Part shown: positions 35,917 to 42,264 of the stretch, one piece after another
Position numbering within the stretch: position 1 is the first letter of the stretch
Layout of the letters: every line of letters starts with the position of its first letter
Assembly: GCF_003326475.1 (NCBI RefSeq)
Contig: NZ_JPWA01000008.1
Location: 1-64,000 of the forward strand
Direction: 5' to 3'
DNA length: 64,000 bases
Source of the DNA: Thalassospira xianhensis MCCC 1A02616
GTDB lineage: Bacteria > Pseudomonadota > Alphaproteobacteria > Rhodospirillales > Thalassospiraceae
Notes under the pieces: model-generated
What the model saw: only the letters and a program-made list of their open reading frames with translations
What the model was told of the DNA's origin: nothing
Database searches by the model: none
Made by a program: the position numbers and the translations under genes

Positions 35917-36417
35917 TTACGGATTGCGGGGCACTGGAACATTCCCAAGTCGATATTCCATGAGAGGGAAGTAGATTTCGTCGATGTCAGTGAGAATGGA
36001 ATCAGTATACATCAACTGGGGAAGGCCCGAAGCGGTATCAATAGTCATTCCATACGAATGATCGTCCCCAAGGGAATGGTACACACTATATAGATGCCAG
36101 AGCCCCCTTTCGGTCCGGATATTATAGGCGTCGTGGTGCCAACGCTTTCCCTGCGGCAAGTTTTCAAAAATCTTGGCGTACGCTTCGCTATCGTTCCAGC
36201 CACAGTACAGCAGCTCACTGAGAAGATTACGACTATTTCTATATCCAGGATTGAGAGGCGTTGGCTCTAAGAGGTCGCTCGCCAATTTGCTCAAGGTGGT
36301 TCTAACGCTCTTGAGTTCGTCAGGGTTCCACCCCCCGTTCGCGTAAAAATTCAGTTCGATGACAGGCTTTAACTCATCTAGGATTTTTAATGCTTCCTGT
36401 CTGATGTCGCCGTTCAT
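35917..36417 (-). CDS. Unknown protein, 166 aa
   Basis: ATG 36417 has AGGG 8 bases upstream; an in-frame GTG lies 9 bases earlier (36426). The product is an acidic soluble protein with several aromatic residues (NFYANGGWNPDELKSV, then RGLWHLYSVYHSLGDDHSYG) and no recognised domain. It lies 25 bases downstream of the tRNA-Arg gene on the same strand, so it could be transcribed with the tRNA cluster. Confidence 0.6.
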   Translation of the reverse strand: MNGDIRQEALKILDELKPVIELNFYANGGWNPDELKSVRTTLSKLASDLLEPTPLNPGYRNSRNLLSELLYCGWNDSEAYAKIFENLPQGKRWHHDAYNIRTERGLWHLYSVYHSLGDDHSYGMTIDTASGLPQLMYTDSILTDIDEIYFPLMEYRLGNVPVPRNP

Positions 36418-36442
36418 GACTGTCACCCTGATTTCTGAAATA

Positions 36443-36519
<77 letters not shown>

Positions 36520-36521
36520 GT

Positions 36522-36595
36522 TGGAGGCACGACCGGGAATCGAACCCGGGTAAGAAGATTTGCAGTCCACTACATAACCACTCTGACATCGCGCC
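36522..36595 (-). tRNA. tRNA-Cys (anticodon GCA), with stem mismatches
   Basis: Acceptor GGCGCGA pairs with TCGTGCC, the discriminator is U73 as expected for Cys, and CCA is encoded. The loop CTGCAAA gives anticodon GCA. The D-stem and anticodon stem each contain a T-T mismatch (the latter in GTGGA/TCTTC), so the tRNA may be weak or need modification. Overall form resembles the unusual D-arm of E. coli tRNA-Cys. Confidence 0.8.
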
Positions 36596-36621
36596 ATATT
36601 CATTGAGCCTTGGCTCGGTAT

Positions 36622-36697
36622 TGGTGCCGGAAGAGGGACTTGAACCCCCGACCTTCTGATTACAAATCAGTTGCTCTACCAGCTGAGCTATTCCGGC
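36622..36697 (-). tRNA. tRNA-Thr (anticodon TGT)
   Basis: Acceptor GCCGGAA with TTCCGGC, anticodon stem CTGAT/ATCAG with loop TTGTAA-type (anticodon TGT, reading ACA), T-loop TTCAAGT and an encoded CCA at 36624-36622. The 5' end overlaps the last codons and stop of the small gene at 36688-36930. Confidence 0.9.
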
Positions 36698-36930
36698 ATA
36701 TTCTCGGCACGTTCGCAATCAAACGTAGTCTTTAAAACGTCCAGCATGCTTGCTTTGCCTTCAATTGTGCAGCCAATAGACAAAACAGCAGCCATCACTT
36801 CTTCTCGGGTGTCATCCCTATCCTGTTTCAGCCTTTTCGCCCATCCCGCACACTCGCGTCCAGCCCGCGAAGACCGCTGGATATAAATGGCTTCCGCCAT
36901 AGTCTCAATCTGAGCGGTCGAAAAGTTCAT
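36688..36930 (-). CDS. Unknown small protein, 80 aa, between tRNA genes
   Basis: ATG 36930 has AGG about 5 bases upstream. The product (MNFSTAQIETMAEAIYIQRS, then a basic helix and a C-terminal helix) has normal protein composition. Its last three codons and TAG stop lie inside the 5' end of tRNA-Thr(TGT), so the transcript must be either translated or processed to tRNA. It may be a genuine small gene transcribed with the tRNA cluster; no family recognised. Confidence 0.5.
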   Translation of the reverse strand: MNFSTAQIETMAEAIYIQRSSRAGRECAGWAKRLKQDRDDTREEVMAAVLSIGCTIEGKASMLDVLKTTFDCERAENMPE

Positions 36931-36948
36931 TCACACCTATCTTCCCAA

Positions 36949-37024
36949 TGGTGCCGGTGGAGGGATTTGAACCCCCGACCATCCGCTTACGAAGCGGGTG
37001 CTCTACCATCTGAGCTACACCGGC
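36949..37024 (-). tRNA. tRNA-Thr (anticodon CGT)
   Basis: Acceptor GCCGGTG with CACCGGC, loop TTCGTAA (anticodon CGT, reading ACG) and an encoded CCA at 36951-36949. One mismatch (C-A) occurs at the outer anticodon-stem pair. Its body is nearly identical to tRNA-Thr(TGT), suggesting duplication. Confidence 0.9.
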
Positions 37025-37046
37025 ATCAGTTGAAGCATGTGTTTTG

Positions 37047-37119
37047 CAGGAGCGGAGGGGATCGAACCCACGACCTTCGGTTTTGGAGACCGGCGCTCTA
37101 CCAGCTGAGCTACACTCCT
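37047..37119 (-). tRNA. tRNA-Trp (anticodon CCA), no encoded 3' CCA
   Basis: Acceptor AGGAGTG pairs with CGCTCCT, the discriminator is G73, and loop CTCCAAA gives anticodon CCA. The 3' flank reads CAAAAC instead of CCA, so the host must add it. The 10 bases before the tRNA (37129-37120) are perfectly complementary to the 10 bases starting at the discriminator (37047-37038), extending the acceptor stem to 17 bp. Confidence 0.9.
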
Positions 37120-37141
37120 GCAAAACACACACTTTAGACAT

Positions 37142-37172
37142 AAAAAAACGAAGCTCCAGGGTTTGGGCTTCG
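37142..37172 (-). terminator. Rho-independent terminator upstream of the tRNA cluster
   Basis: On the minus strand CGAAGC (37172-37167) pairs with GCTTCG (37154-37149) and is followed by seven T. It would end the short transcript begun at 37323-37352 and insulate, or partly attenuate, the tRNA cluster that begins 23 bases downstream. Confidence 0.65.
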
Positions 37173-37187
37173 CTGAGAACTCGGGAA

Positions 37188-37265
37188 CTAAGACCTTACT
37201 GTCAGGTTTTGTTCACGCGCACCAACGCAGCCTTGCTTCTCCAGCAAGTCGTCCTTGTGCCACAT
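37188..37265 (-). CDS. Candidate 25-aa peptide in a short transcript
   Basis: The frame from ATG 37265 reads MWHKDDLLEKQG..., 25 residues, with AGGA about 7 bases upstream. It is framed by a strong promoter (37323-37352) and a terminator (37142-37172), so a transcript of about 170 bases carries little else. It could be a real micro-protein, a leader peptide, or an ncRNA with a chance frame. No homologue is known to me. Confidence 0.35.
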   Translation of the reverse strand: MWHKDDLLEKQGCVGAREQNLTVRS

Positions 37266-37322
37266 GTTCTGTTCCTGACAAGCATCACGCCGTATTCCTA
37301 AATTTCTCTTTTCGATAAGCCG

Positions 37323-37352
37323 ATAATAGGGGGACTTTTCCTTCATTGTCAA
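37323..37352 (-). promoter_or_regulatory. Strong promoter with an AAGGAAAA site in its spacer
   Basis: On the minus strand TTGACA (37352-37347) and TATTAT (37328-37323) are 18 bases apart, a near-consensus promoter. AAGGAAAA (37343-37336) sits in the spacer. TAGGGGGA and TCCCCCTA (37327-37334 and 37372-37379) form an inverted repeat around the promoter. Confidence 0.65.
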
Positions 37353-37389
37353 TCACAAAAGAAAAGAAAAATCCCCCTATCGAGTTTTC

Positions 37390-38955
37390 CTACTTCGCAG
37401 GCATCCGAATTCCTTTGCCCGACAGTTCGATCTCAATGGCAGAAATTGCCCGACGAACCTGATGCAAACATCCCTGCATAGTTTCGCCCGGGTTTTCCAG
37501 GTTGTCTATTTCTTTGAGCTTATCTGCAACGTCCAGGGCGGCACGAACAATGCGAATATCGGCATGACTGGAGAGCACTGTTTCCGCGCGCTTATCACCA
37601 TGGATGACATCGCTATTATCCTTGGCAATTGCTGGCTCGGCTATCGGGGCCGTACTGGAAGCCTTCGCAGGTACATCTGTCGTCTGTTGTTCGCCATTTG
37701 CGGAGGCAGATACTGGTTCCACAGAAATTGGCTCTGCGGGAGGGGTGGCAATCTCCGGTGCCTTTGCTTCAGCATCCGACCCGGTTTGTTCTTCAGCTTT
37801 TCTTGCATCTCTGTTCTTGGACAGACTTAGAACCGGTCGGGCTTCTCGGCGCGGTGTCATCTTGCCAAGGCGGACAACTTCAACGCTCCGCGCTCGGCCA
37901 CTTTTTGGATTGGCGACTTCCAGCCGTTCCCGGCGCAGGCCTTTAACCGCCTCACCTTCAATGCCTTCCTTTGGCGATGCAACGATGGATGGTCCCTGAC
38001 GTTCTTCCTGGGAAGGCTTTTTGTTGTTATCCGATGTCTCTGTTGCCTGCGCAGGGGCTGTGTCATCTTTTGTTTCAGCTTGAGCTGGTTCGGTACTGTT
38101 CGCCTTGTTTGCTGCTGTCCAGAACGCCACATTACGTTCTTTCTGCGCCTGCAAAAGAGCCCGCTCGCGTTCCTGTTCCTGCTCCTGCTTTTTCTGAAGG
38201 CGATTTTTCTTCGCAATCAGCTTTCTGTCAGTCTCAGTCAGTTCCGCCTCTTCGGGACTGATTTCATCAGCCGACTTGTTCGTCGCAGTCTTTGGAGCGC
38301 CTGAAGCCTTTTTGGTGCGCTTTTTCGTCGATTGAGTTTCGCTTGCGCCCTCGCCTGATGGTTCCGAAATGTTCAGTGACATTTGTGCCGCGGTTTTCGG
38401 CGCGTCTGTGCCAGTCGAGGCTGTTTCATCAGGATTGCGTAACTGCTCTAGGACTTCAGCCGCAGACAGAATACGCTTCGTTTTGGCTGCTTCTTGCTTA
38501 ACCTGAGGGGCGCTTCGGCGGCTCGATGTTGCTTTTTTCTTTGTTGTCGGAGATGTCAGAGAAGCCTTACGTGAGCGCTCACTTATAGGAGCCTTGGCTT
38601 CTTGAGGTTCCGTGCTCTCAAGTTCTTGGGCTGGTTCGCTTTTGCCTGCATTGTCATCTTGGTCATGCAACTGCCGCAGAATATCGGTAGCGGACAGAAT
38701 ATGGCTCGTATCGGAAGGCGACTTGGCTGATTTAGACGCCTCTCGGCCACTCACAGTAGCTTTTTTCTTTGTCGTCGGAGATGTCGCAGAAGGCTGCCGT
38801 ATCCGGTCACCCGGTGCGCTACTATGGTCAGCTTCCTTTACCGGTTCGGAAGTCGGAGATGGCTTGCTCTCTTCCGGTAACTCGGCGTCGGGCCATGAAA
38901 ATTCCCAGGCTTTGACTTTCTTCGGCGCGCGGTGTGTGGAAACACTGCTTGGCAT
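37390..38955 (-). CDS. Disordered protein with an internal 76-residue duplication
   Basis: The 521-residue product is rich in Lys, Ala, Glu, Ser and Thr and looks unstructured over most of its length. The segment TSPTTKKKAT...ILSATDILRQL (residues 58-96) recurs as TSPTTKKKAT...ILSAAEVLEQL (134-172), exactly 76 residues (228 bp) apart. A central helix-rich stretch (AKKNRLQKKQEQEQERERAL) is a likely coiled coil. The last 80 residues look folded (VRAALDVADKLKEIDNLENP). No catalytic motif is visible. It may be a scaffold or nucleoid-type protein, possibly tied to transfer. A 22-bp hairpin lies 33 bases upstream of its ATG. Confidence 0.75.
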   Translation of the reverse strand: MPSSVSTHRAPKKVKAWEFSWPDAELPEESKPSPTSEPVKEADHSSAPGDRIRQPSATSPTTKKKATVSGREASKSAKSPSDTSHILSATDILRQLHDQDDNAGKSEPAQELESTEPQEAKAPISERSRKASLTSPTTKKKATSSRRSAPQVKQEAAKTKRILSAAEVLEQLRNPDETASTGTDAPKTAAQMSLNISEPSGEGASETQSTKKRTKKASGAPKTATNKSADEISPEEAELTETDRKLIAKKNRLQKKQEQEQERERALLQAQKERNVAFWTAANKANSTEPAQAETKDDTAPAQATETSDNNKKPSQEERQGPSIVASPKEGIEGEAVKGLRRERLEVANPKSGRARSVEVVRLGKMTPRREARPVLSLSKNRDARKAEEQTGSDAEAKAPEIATPPAEPISVEPVSASANGEQQTTDVPAKASSTAPIAEPAIAKDNSDVIHGDKRAETVLSSHADIRIVRAALDVADKLKEIDNLENPGETMQGCLHQVRRAISAIEIELSGKGIRMPAK

Positions 38956-38987
38956 GTTGCTTGGCTCACACGTTGTTAGTGTTGGTC

Positions 38988-39036
38988 TCAGATCACATCA
39001 ACGAGAAGGGATAGCCTTCTCGTTGATGTGATCTGA
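38988..39036. repeat. Perfect 22-bp inverted repeat with 5-base loop
   Basis: The arm at 38988-39009 (starting TCAGATCACATCAACG) is exactly complementary to 39015-39036, with loop GATAG. No T-run follows on either strand. It lies between two minus-strand genes, 33 bases upstream of the disordered-protein ATG, and could be a terminator of the upstream gene, a leader hairpin that blocks translation, or the source of a small RNA. Confidence 0.7.
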
Positions 39037-39171
39037 CGTAATTGTGGAGGCATATTCCCAACTGAATGGGGCAATGCTCGGTTCGCCGGGTAATTTAGCT
39101 GCTCGATGCCGGGACGTCAATGCGTTCAGTCTGAACGCTGATAAGGAACACCTTCAACAAAACAACTTACT

Positions 39172-40143
39172 TTATACACCGAGAGGTGCCAAGGAACGCG
39201 TTGGTGGTATCTGTTCATCTTGTGTCAGTATGGCATGGCGCTCGAGAGCCAACTTGTATGCCTTTTGTCGAGCAGCATAACCGGACTCTGAAAATGACCC
39301 GGGCATTAGATACTGAAACCCAACATCGTTCCACGCTGCTAGGATCATCTCAGAGGCGATGCCTTTGCAACGATGCTTTTCATCAACCCACGTGTTTCCA
39401 CCGGCAATTCCACCGACCACATCACCTGTTGATTTTTCACGGACATACATATGACTTAGGCCACCCCTTGCAACAGATGGGATGGAAAAGAAACGGTAAT
39501 CGGATTTGAACTGCGTGAGCAACTCTTGGCCGCAATCGCCTTCGCTCCAATCGCGAATTTCGACGGCGGCATCTGCTATGAGTCGTCTTAGGCTATCAGT
39601 CAGATCTTCGTCACGAATGACTGAAGCACCTCGCGTAAACTCCTCGAAGGAAATGTCGCTTACTGGCTTCCAGCCTCGGATAAGTCCAGCAATTCTCTTC
39701 TCATTACGGAGCCCAGGGTGCCATTCATCCAATGTCTGAATTGTGAAAACCGGGGGGTATTCCGGACCAAGGACATCTGGCGCGAAATCCAGCGCATCCA
39801 TTTCTCGCTGCCCTGATAGCGGGCAATAGACATCGAATGTTTGCGATGCCTCGTTGAAACCGCGAACCCATACCCAGTGCTCAGCTTCACTAGACAAAGG
39901 GAGCTGGACGTATGCCTCACCTTCTTCCCTCACAAACATAACCAGATCATTCAATGACCAGTTATCCTCACGGCCGTAAGAGAACCCCAAACTTCGCAAT
40001 CCTTTCTCAATAAGAAATGGACCCGTTGCACTTGCATGAAATCCGCAAGCCTTGGAGACTAGAACTGCGTTTGGAAGGCCCCTATAGACCCCCAGCCTGT
40101 TCATTAAAATCCTAATACCCAATACTGGAAGAGGAATGTTCAT
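39172..40143 (-). CDS. Papain/C39-like domain fused to a GNAT-like domain
   Basis: The 323-residue product has an N-terminal part with KACGFHASATGPFLIEKGL (Cys33), EHWVWVRGFN (His89) and FDVYCPLSG (Asp104), the Cys-His-Asp order of C39-type peptidase folds. The C-terminal part, about residues 215-305, has SHMYVREKSTGDVVGG, KHRCKGIASEMILAA and SGYAARQKAYKLALERH, which resembles the acetyl-CoA-binding motif and last helix of GNAT acetyltransferases. The pairing suggests processing or modification of a peptide or protein. GAGG precedes ATG 40143 by 7 bases. The assignment is by motif only. Confidence 0.5.
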   Translation of the reverse strand: MNIPLPVLGIRILMNRLGVYRGLPNAVLVSKACGFHASATGPFLIEKGLRSLGFSYGREDNWSLNDLVMFVREEGEAYVQLPLSSEAEHWVWVRGFNEASQTFDVYCPLSGQREMDALDFAPDVLGPEYPPVFTIQTLDEWHPGLRNEKRIAGLIRGWKPVSDISFEEFTRGASVIRDEDLTDSLRRLIADAAVEIRDWSEGDCGQELLTQFKSDYRFFSIPSVARGGLSHMYVREKSTGDVVGGIAGGNTWVDEKHRCKGIASEMILAAWNDVGFQYLMPGSFSESGYAARQKAYKLALERHAILTQDEQIPPTRSLAPLGV

Positions 40144-40224
40144 ATGCGCCCTCGTGAGGAAAATCAGATGAGACGAACTCTAATTTTGTTCAAGAGCAAC
40201 ATTAAAGGGGCAGATTGCAACCAA

Positions 40225-40449
40225 CTATCGAGAAAATGTTGACAGGTCGTTACTTGTCAAGCGCCTGGCTCTCGTGTAAAGTTCATCTATTGCAACTCGA
40301 AAGGCACCGTCATGAACGGCATCTTTGTCAACATTTGCCTTAACGGCCGAGATGAACGCGAGGAAGATATGTCCTCGCGGTGATAGCCCATGGGTCACCG
40401 CAGCTTTTGTGGTGACTGATGACAAGTCGGATTGTTCAAGTGTCGCCAC
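40225..40449 (-). CDS. Possible small protein, 74 aa (competes with the ncRNA on the other strand)
   Basis: The frame from GTG 40449 has reasonable protein composition (VTTKAAVTHGLSPRGHIFLA). However, its start lies inside the palindrome of the terminator at 40442-40459, no ribosome site precedes it, and the opposite strand has a promoter, hairpins and terminator. Given these conflicts I rate it below the ncRNA reading. Confidence 0.25.
   Translation of the reverse strand: MATLEQSDLSSVTTKAAVTHGLSPRGHIFLAFISAVKANVDKDAVHDGAFRVAIDELYTRARRLTSNDLSTFSR
40239..40282 (+). promoter_or_regulatory. Promoter and inverted repeat of the ncRNA candidate
   Basis: TTGTCA (40254-40259) is followed after 17 bases by TAAAGT (40277-40282). 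TTGACA (40239-40244) and TGTCAA (40255-40260) form an inverted repeat over the -35, suitable for a repressor. Confidence 0.4.
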
Positions 40450-40467
40450 ATGTGGCGACTTTTTTTA
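40289..40467 (+). ncRNA. Candidate small RNA of about 178 bases
   Basis: The transcript predicted from the promoter at 40254-40282 contains a hairpin (GCGGTGA...TCACCGC, about 40377-40401) and ends with the perfect 18-base palindrome GTCGCCACATGTGGCGAC (40442-40459) followed by eight T. It also holds a 23-codon frame (ATG 40312 to TGA 40383, MNGIFVNICL...) preceded by AAAGG, so it could be a dual-function RNA or a leader peptide mRNA. No Rfam-like family is recognised by eye. Confidence 0.4.
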
Positions 40468-40486
40468 TGCCTGAAAGGATTGGCCA

Positions 40487-40555
40487 ATGCCAGACGACGA
40501 AGAAACAAAAGAAGAATACGTAACTCAGCAAAATAATTACCCAGCATTCACTTAG
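40487..40555 (+). CDS. Candidate 22-aa acidic peptide
   Basis: ATG 40487 follows AAAGGA by about 7 bases and encodes MPDDEETKEEYVTQQNNYP... ending at TAG 40555. The strong ribosome site supports translation, but the length is too short to judge. It lies directly after the terminator at 40442-40467 and before the tRNA promoter. The remaining bases to 40640 hold only a short inverted repeat (GTGAGT...ACTCAC near 40560-40580). Confidence 0.3.
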   Translation: MPDDEETKEEYVTQQNNYPAFT

Positions 40556-40640
40556 TAGTGAGTGAATGATTACTCACGTGTTTTACTTTGTCTTTACTTA
40601 AGGAGTTGCACTTTTTATTTGGATATTTTCATTTTTACTA

Positions 40641-40670
40641 TTGACTTATTCTTTTGTTCCGCCTTATAAC
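40641..40670 (+). promoter_or_regulatory. Promoter of the Glu-Glu-Asp tRNA operon
   Basis: TTGACT (40641-40646) and TATAAC (40665-40670) are 18 bases apart in a very AT-rich stretch. The first tRNA begins 17 bases further on. Confidence 0.65.
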
Positions 40671-40686
40671 AAAGTCAGAAAACGAC

Positions 40687-40762
40687 GCCCCGTTCGACTA
40701 GAGGCTTAGGTCACCACCTTCTCACGGTGGAGACAGCGGTTCGAATCCGCTACGGGGCTCCA
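40687..40762 (+). tRNA. tRNA-Glu (anticodon CTC)
   Basis: Acceptor GCCCCGT with ACGGGGC, anticodon stem CCACC/GGTGG with loop TTCTCAC (anticodon CTC, reading GAG) and an encoded CCA at 40760-40762. Many bacteria read GAG with the TTC tRNA only, so a dedicated CTC tRNA is unusual. Confidence 0.9.
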
Positions 40763-40776
40763 TACATCAGCTTAGT

Positions 40777-40849
40777 GAGGCCATCGTCTAGCGGTCCAGG
40801 ACCTCGGACTTTCACTCCGAGAACACGAGTTCAAATCTCGTTGGCCTCA
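40777..40849 (+). tRNA. tRNA-Glu (anticodon TTC), no encoded 3' CCA
   Basis: Acceptor GAGGCCA with TGGCCTC, anticodon stem TCGGA/TCCGA with loop CTTTCAC (anticodon TTC). The 3' flank reads CTA instead of CCA. Twelve bases before the tRNA (CATCAGCTTAGT, 40765-40776) pair perfectly with the 12 from the discriminator on (40849-40860), extending the acceptor stem to 19 bp. Confidence 0.9.
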
Positions 40850-40868
40850 CTAAGCTGATGCGAAAATT

Positions 40869-40945
40869 GGTGGTGTAGCTCAGTTGGTTAGAGCATCGGC
40901 TTGTCACGTCGAAGGTCGCGGGTTCGAGTCCCGTCATCACCGCCA
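40869..40945 (+). tRNA. tRNA-Asp (anticodon GTC)
   Basis: Acceptor GGTGGTG with CATCACC, loop TTGTCAC (anticodon GTC), T-arm GCGGGTTCGAGTCCCGT and encoded CCA (40943-40945). It is the last tRNA of the operon; the receiver-domain gene follows 19 bases later. Confidence 0.9.
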
Positions 40946-40964
40946 TTCCCTGGGCTTATGTGCG

Positions 40965-41285
40965 ATGACTTACTCACTTTTCATTGACGACGAGAGATTT
41001 CCCGTTGATGACAAGGCCATTATTGTCAGGTCTGTTGAAGCCGCTATTGCCTATGTGCGAGAAAATGGCGCACCGCGACATGTAAGCTTTGACAATGATT
41101 TGGGGCCCGGGAAGCGTGAGGGGTGGGAGTTCGCACGCTGGCTGGTCGAATACGACCTTGACCTAAGGCGCCTGCCCGAAGATTTCACGTTCTCCGTGCA
41201 TTCGCAAAATTGCGTCAGGGGGCCTTACATTGAAGGGACTCTCAATCGCTACCTCTGCGACCGTCAATCAGATTTCACTGATTAA
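40965..41285 (+). CDS. Cyclic-phosphate processing receiver (cREC) domain protein
   Basis: The 106-residue product begins MTYSLFIDDERFPVDD and continues IIVRSVEAAIAYVRENGAP, VSFDNDLG, GWEFARWLVEYDLDLRR and FTFSVHSQN. This matches the small stand-alone receiver family that keeps the acidic DD and D of response regulators and an added VHS motif, proposed in comparative-genomics work to process cyclic phosphates during RNA repair. Its place directly behind three tRNA genes fits a role on cleaved tRNA ends. ATG 40965 is within the tRNA transcript and has no clear ribosome site. No RNA ligase gene is visible in the window. Confidence 0.75.
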   Translation: MTYSLFIDDERFPVDDKAIIVRSVEAAIAYVRENGAPRHVSFDNDLGPGKREGWEFARWLVEYDLDLRRLPEDFTFSVHSQNCVRGPYIEGTLNRYLCDRQSDFTD

Positions 41286-41541
41286 CCACTTGCGTCAAGA
41301 TATAGCCCTTCGTATAGTTACTCGTTTCCGAAATGTTCGAAAATCGGATCACTGATGGTTCTTAATCCATTGAAAAGGATCAAGAATCAATCTTTGGGTG
41401 CCAAGAACACAAAGGATTATTTATCAATAACCCCTTATTCACACCACATATAACTGTTTGATTTCAATGGTGTAATAAGGTATCGTCCGCCATCTTAGGG
41501 ATGCGCTGTCTTTTGGTGCAGTTGGTAGAAAGGGAACAGAC

Positions 41542-42264
41542 ATGGCAAAAGCTCCGGCGCAAAGTGGAAAAAAGAATACGCCTCGCACGCAGAACGTAAA
41601 GAAAACCAGTGAAGCTGTCCTTGATGCTGCTGGCGAAGAAGAAGCTTACGTTCGAACGATGTATTCTCTTCCACCGCGCTTTCAAGTACGGTCAGATCTC
41701 GTTGCAGAGTTGGTTAATCTGATTGATACGACCACCGGGAAAGAAGTCAAAGTTGCCATCGGCGCATTTGGAGAGGTTAAGCGCGTTCTGGGAGTACTTT
41801 TTGGTGGCCACCCAGAAGAAAGCTCTACCTTCGTGCCTGATGGCAAAGGCGGCACCGTCATTCCGGACCAGGACGAGGAAGTAGCCTCGGCACCGGCTGC
41901 GAAAGCAGTCGCCCCGAAAAAGCAGGCAGCGTCAGCTAAACAGCCAAGCCCGCCGAAGAAGAGTGCAAGTTCCGCCAATAAGGCAACTCCTCCGAAGAAA
42001 GCGGCCTCTAAAAATGCCGCAGTGTTGCCCGAGGGCTGGCAAGCCAAACATGACTTCCAGGGTGTTTCCTTCGAGTTCGCCGTGTCATCGGACGGTGCCA
42101 ATGGCTATGACGTCTTCTGTAATGGTCAGAAAGTAGCCTTCCTGAAGTTTGATCCTTCCGATGGAAAGTTCTGGCTCAACCATATTGACACTCGAGTTGA
42201 ATCTACATCACACCGTAATGTGCTTGGGGCCTATTCAAGGGTAGCTGTAGCCTATTCGGTTTAG
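41542..42264 (+). CDS. Unknown two-domain protein with a Lys/Ala/Pro linker
   Basis: The 240-residue product has an N-terminal helical part (LPPRFQVRSDLVAELVNLID), a flexible linker of about 50 residues rich in Lys, Ala and Pro (APKKQAASAKQPSPPKK), and a beta-rich C-terminal domain (FQGVSFEFAVSSDGANGYDV, then KFWLNHIDTRVES). The linker resembles that of DNA-binding or chromatin-like bacterial proteins. AAAGGGA precedes ATG 41542. The 256 bases before it are AT-rich without an obvious RNA gene. It overlaps the convergent recQ stop by 4 bases. Family unknown. Confidence 0.7.
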   Translation: MAKAPAQSGKKNTPRTQNVKKTSEAVLDAAGEEEAYVRTMYSLPPRFQVRSDLVAELVNLIDTTTGKEVKVAIGAFGEVKRVLGVLFGGHPEESSTFVPDGKGGTVIPDQDEEVASAPAAKAVAPKKQAASAKQPSPPKKSASSANKATPPKKAASKNAAVLPEGWQAKHDFQGVSFEFAVSSDGANGYDVFCNGQKVAFLKFDPSDGKFWLNHIDTRVESTSHRNVLGAYSRVAVAYSV

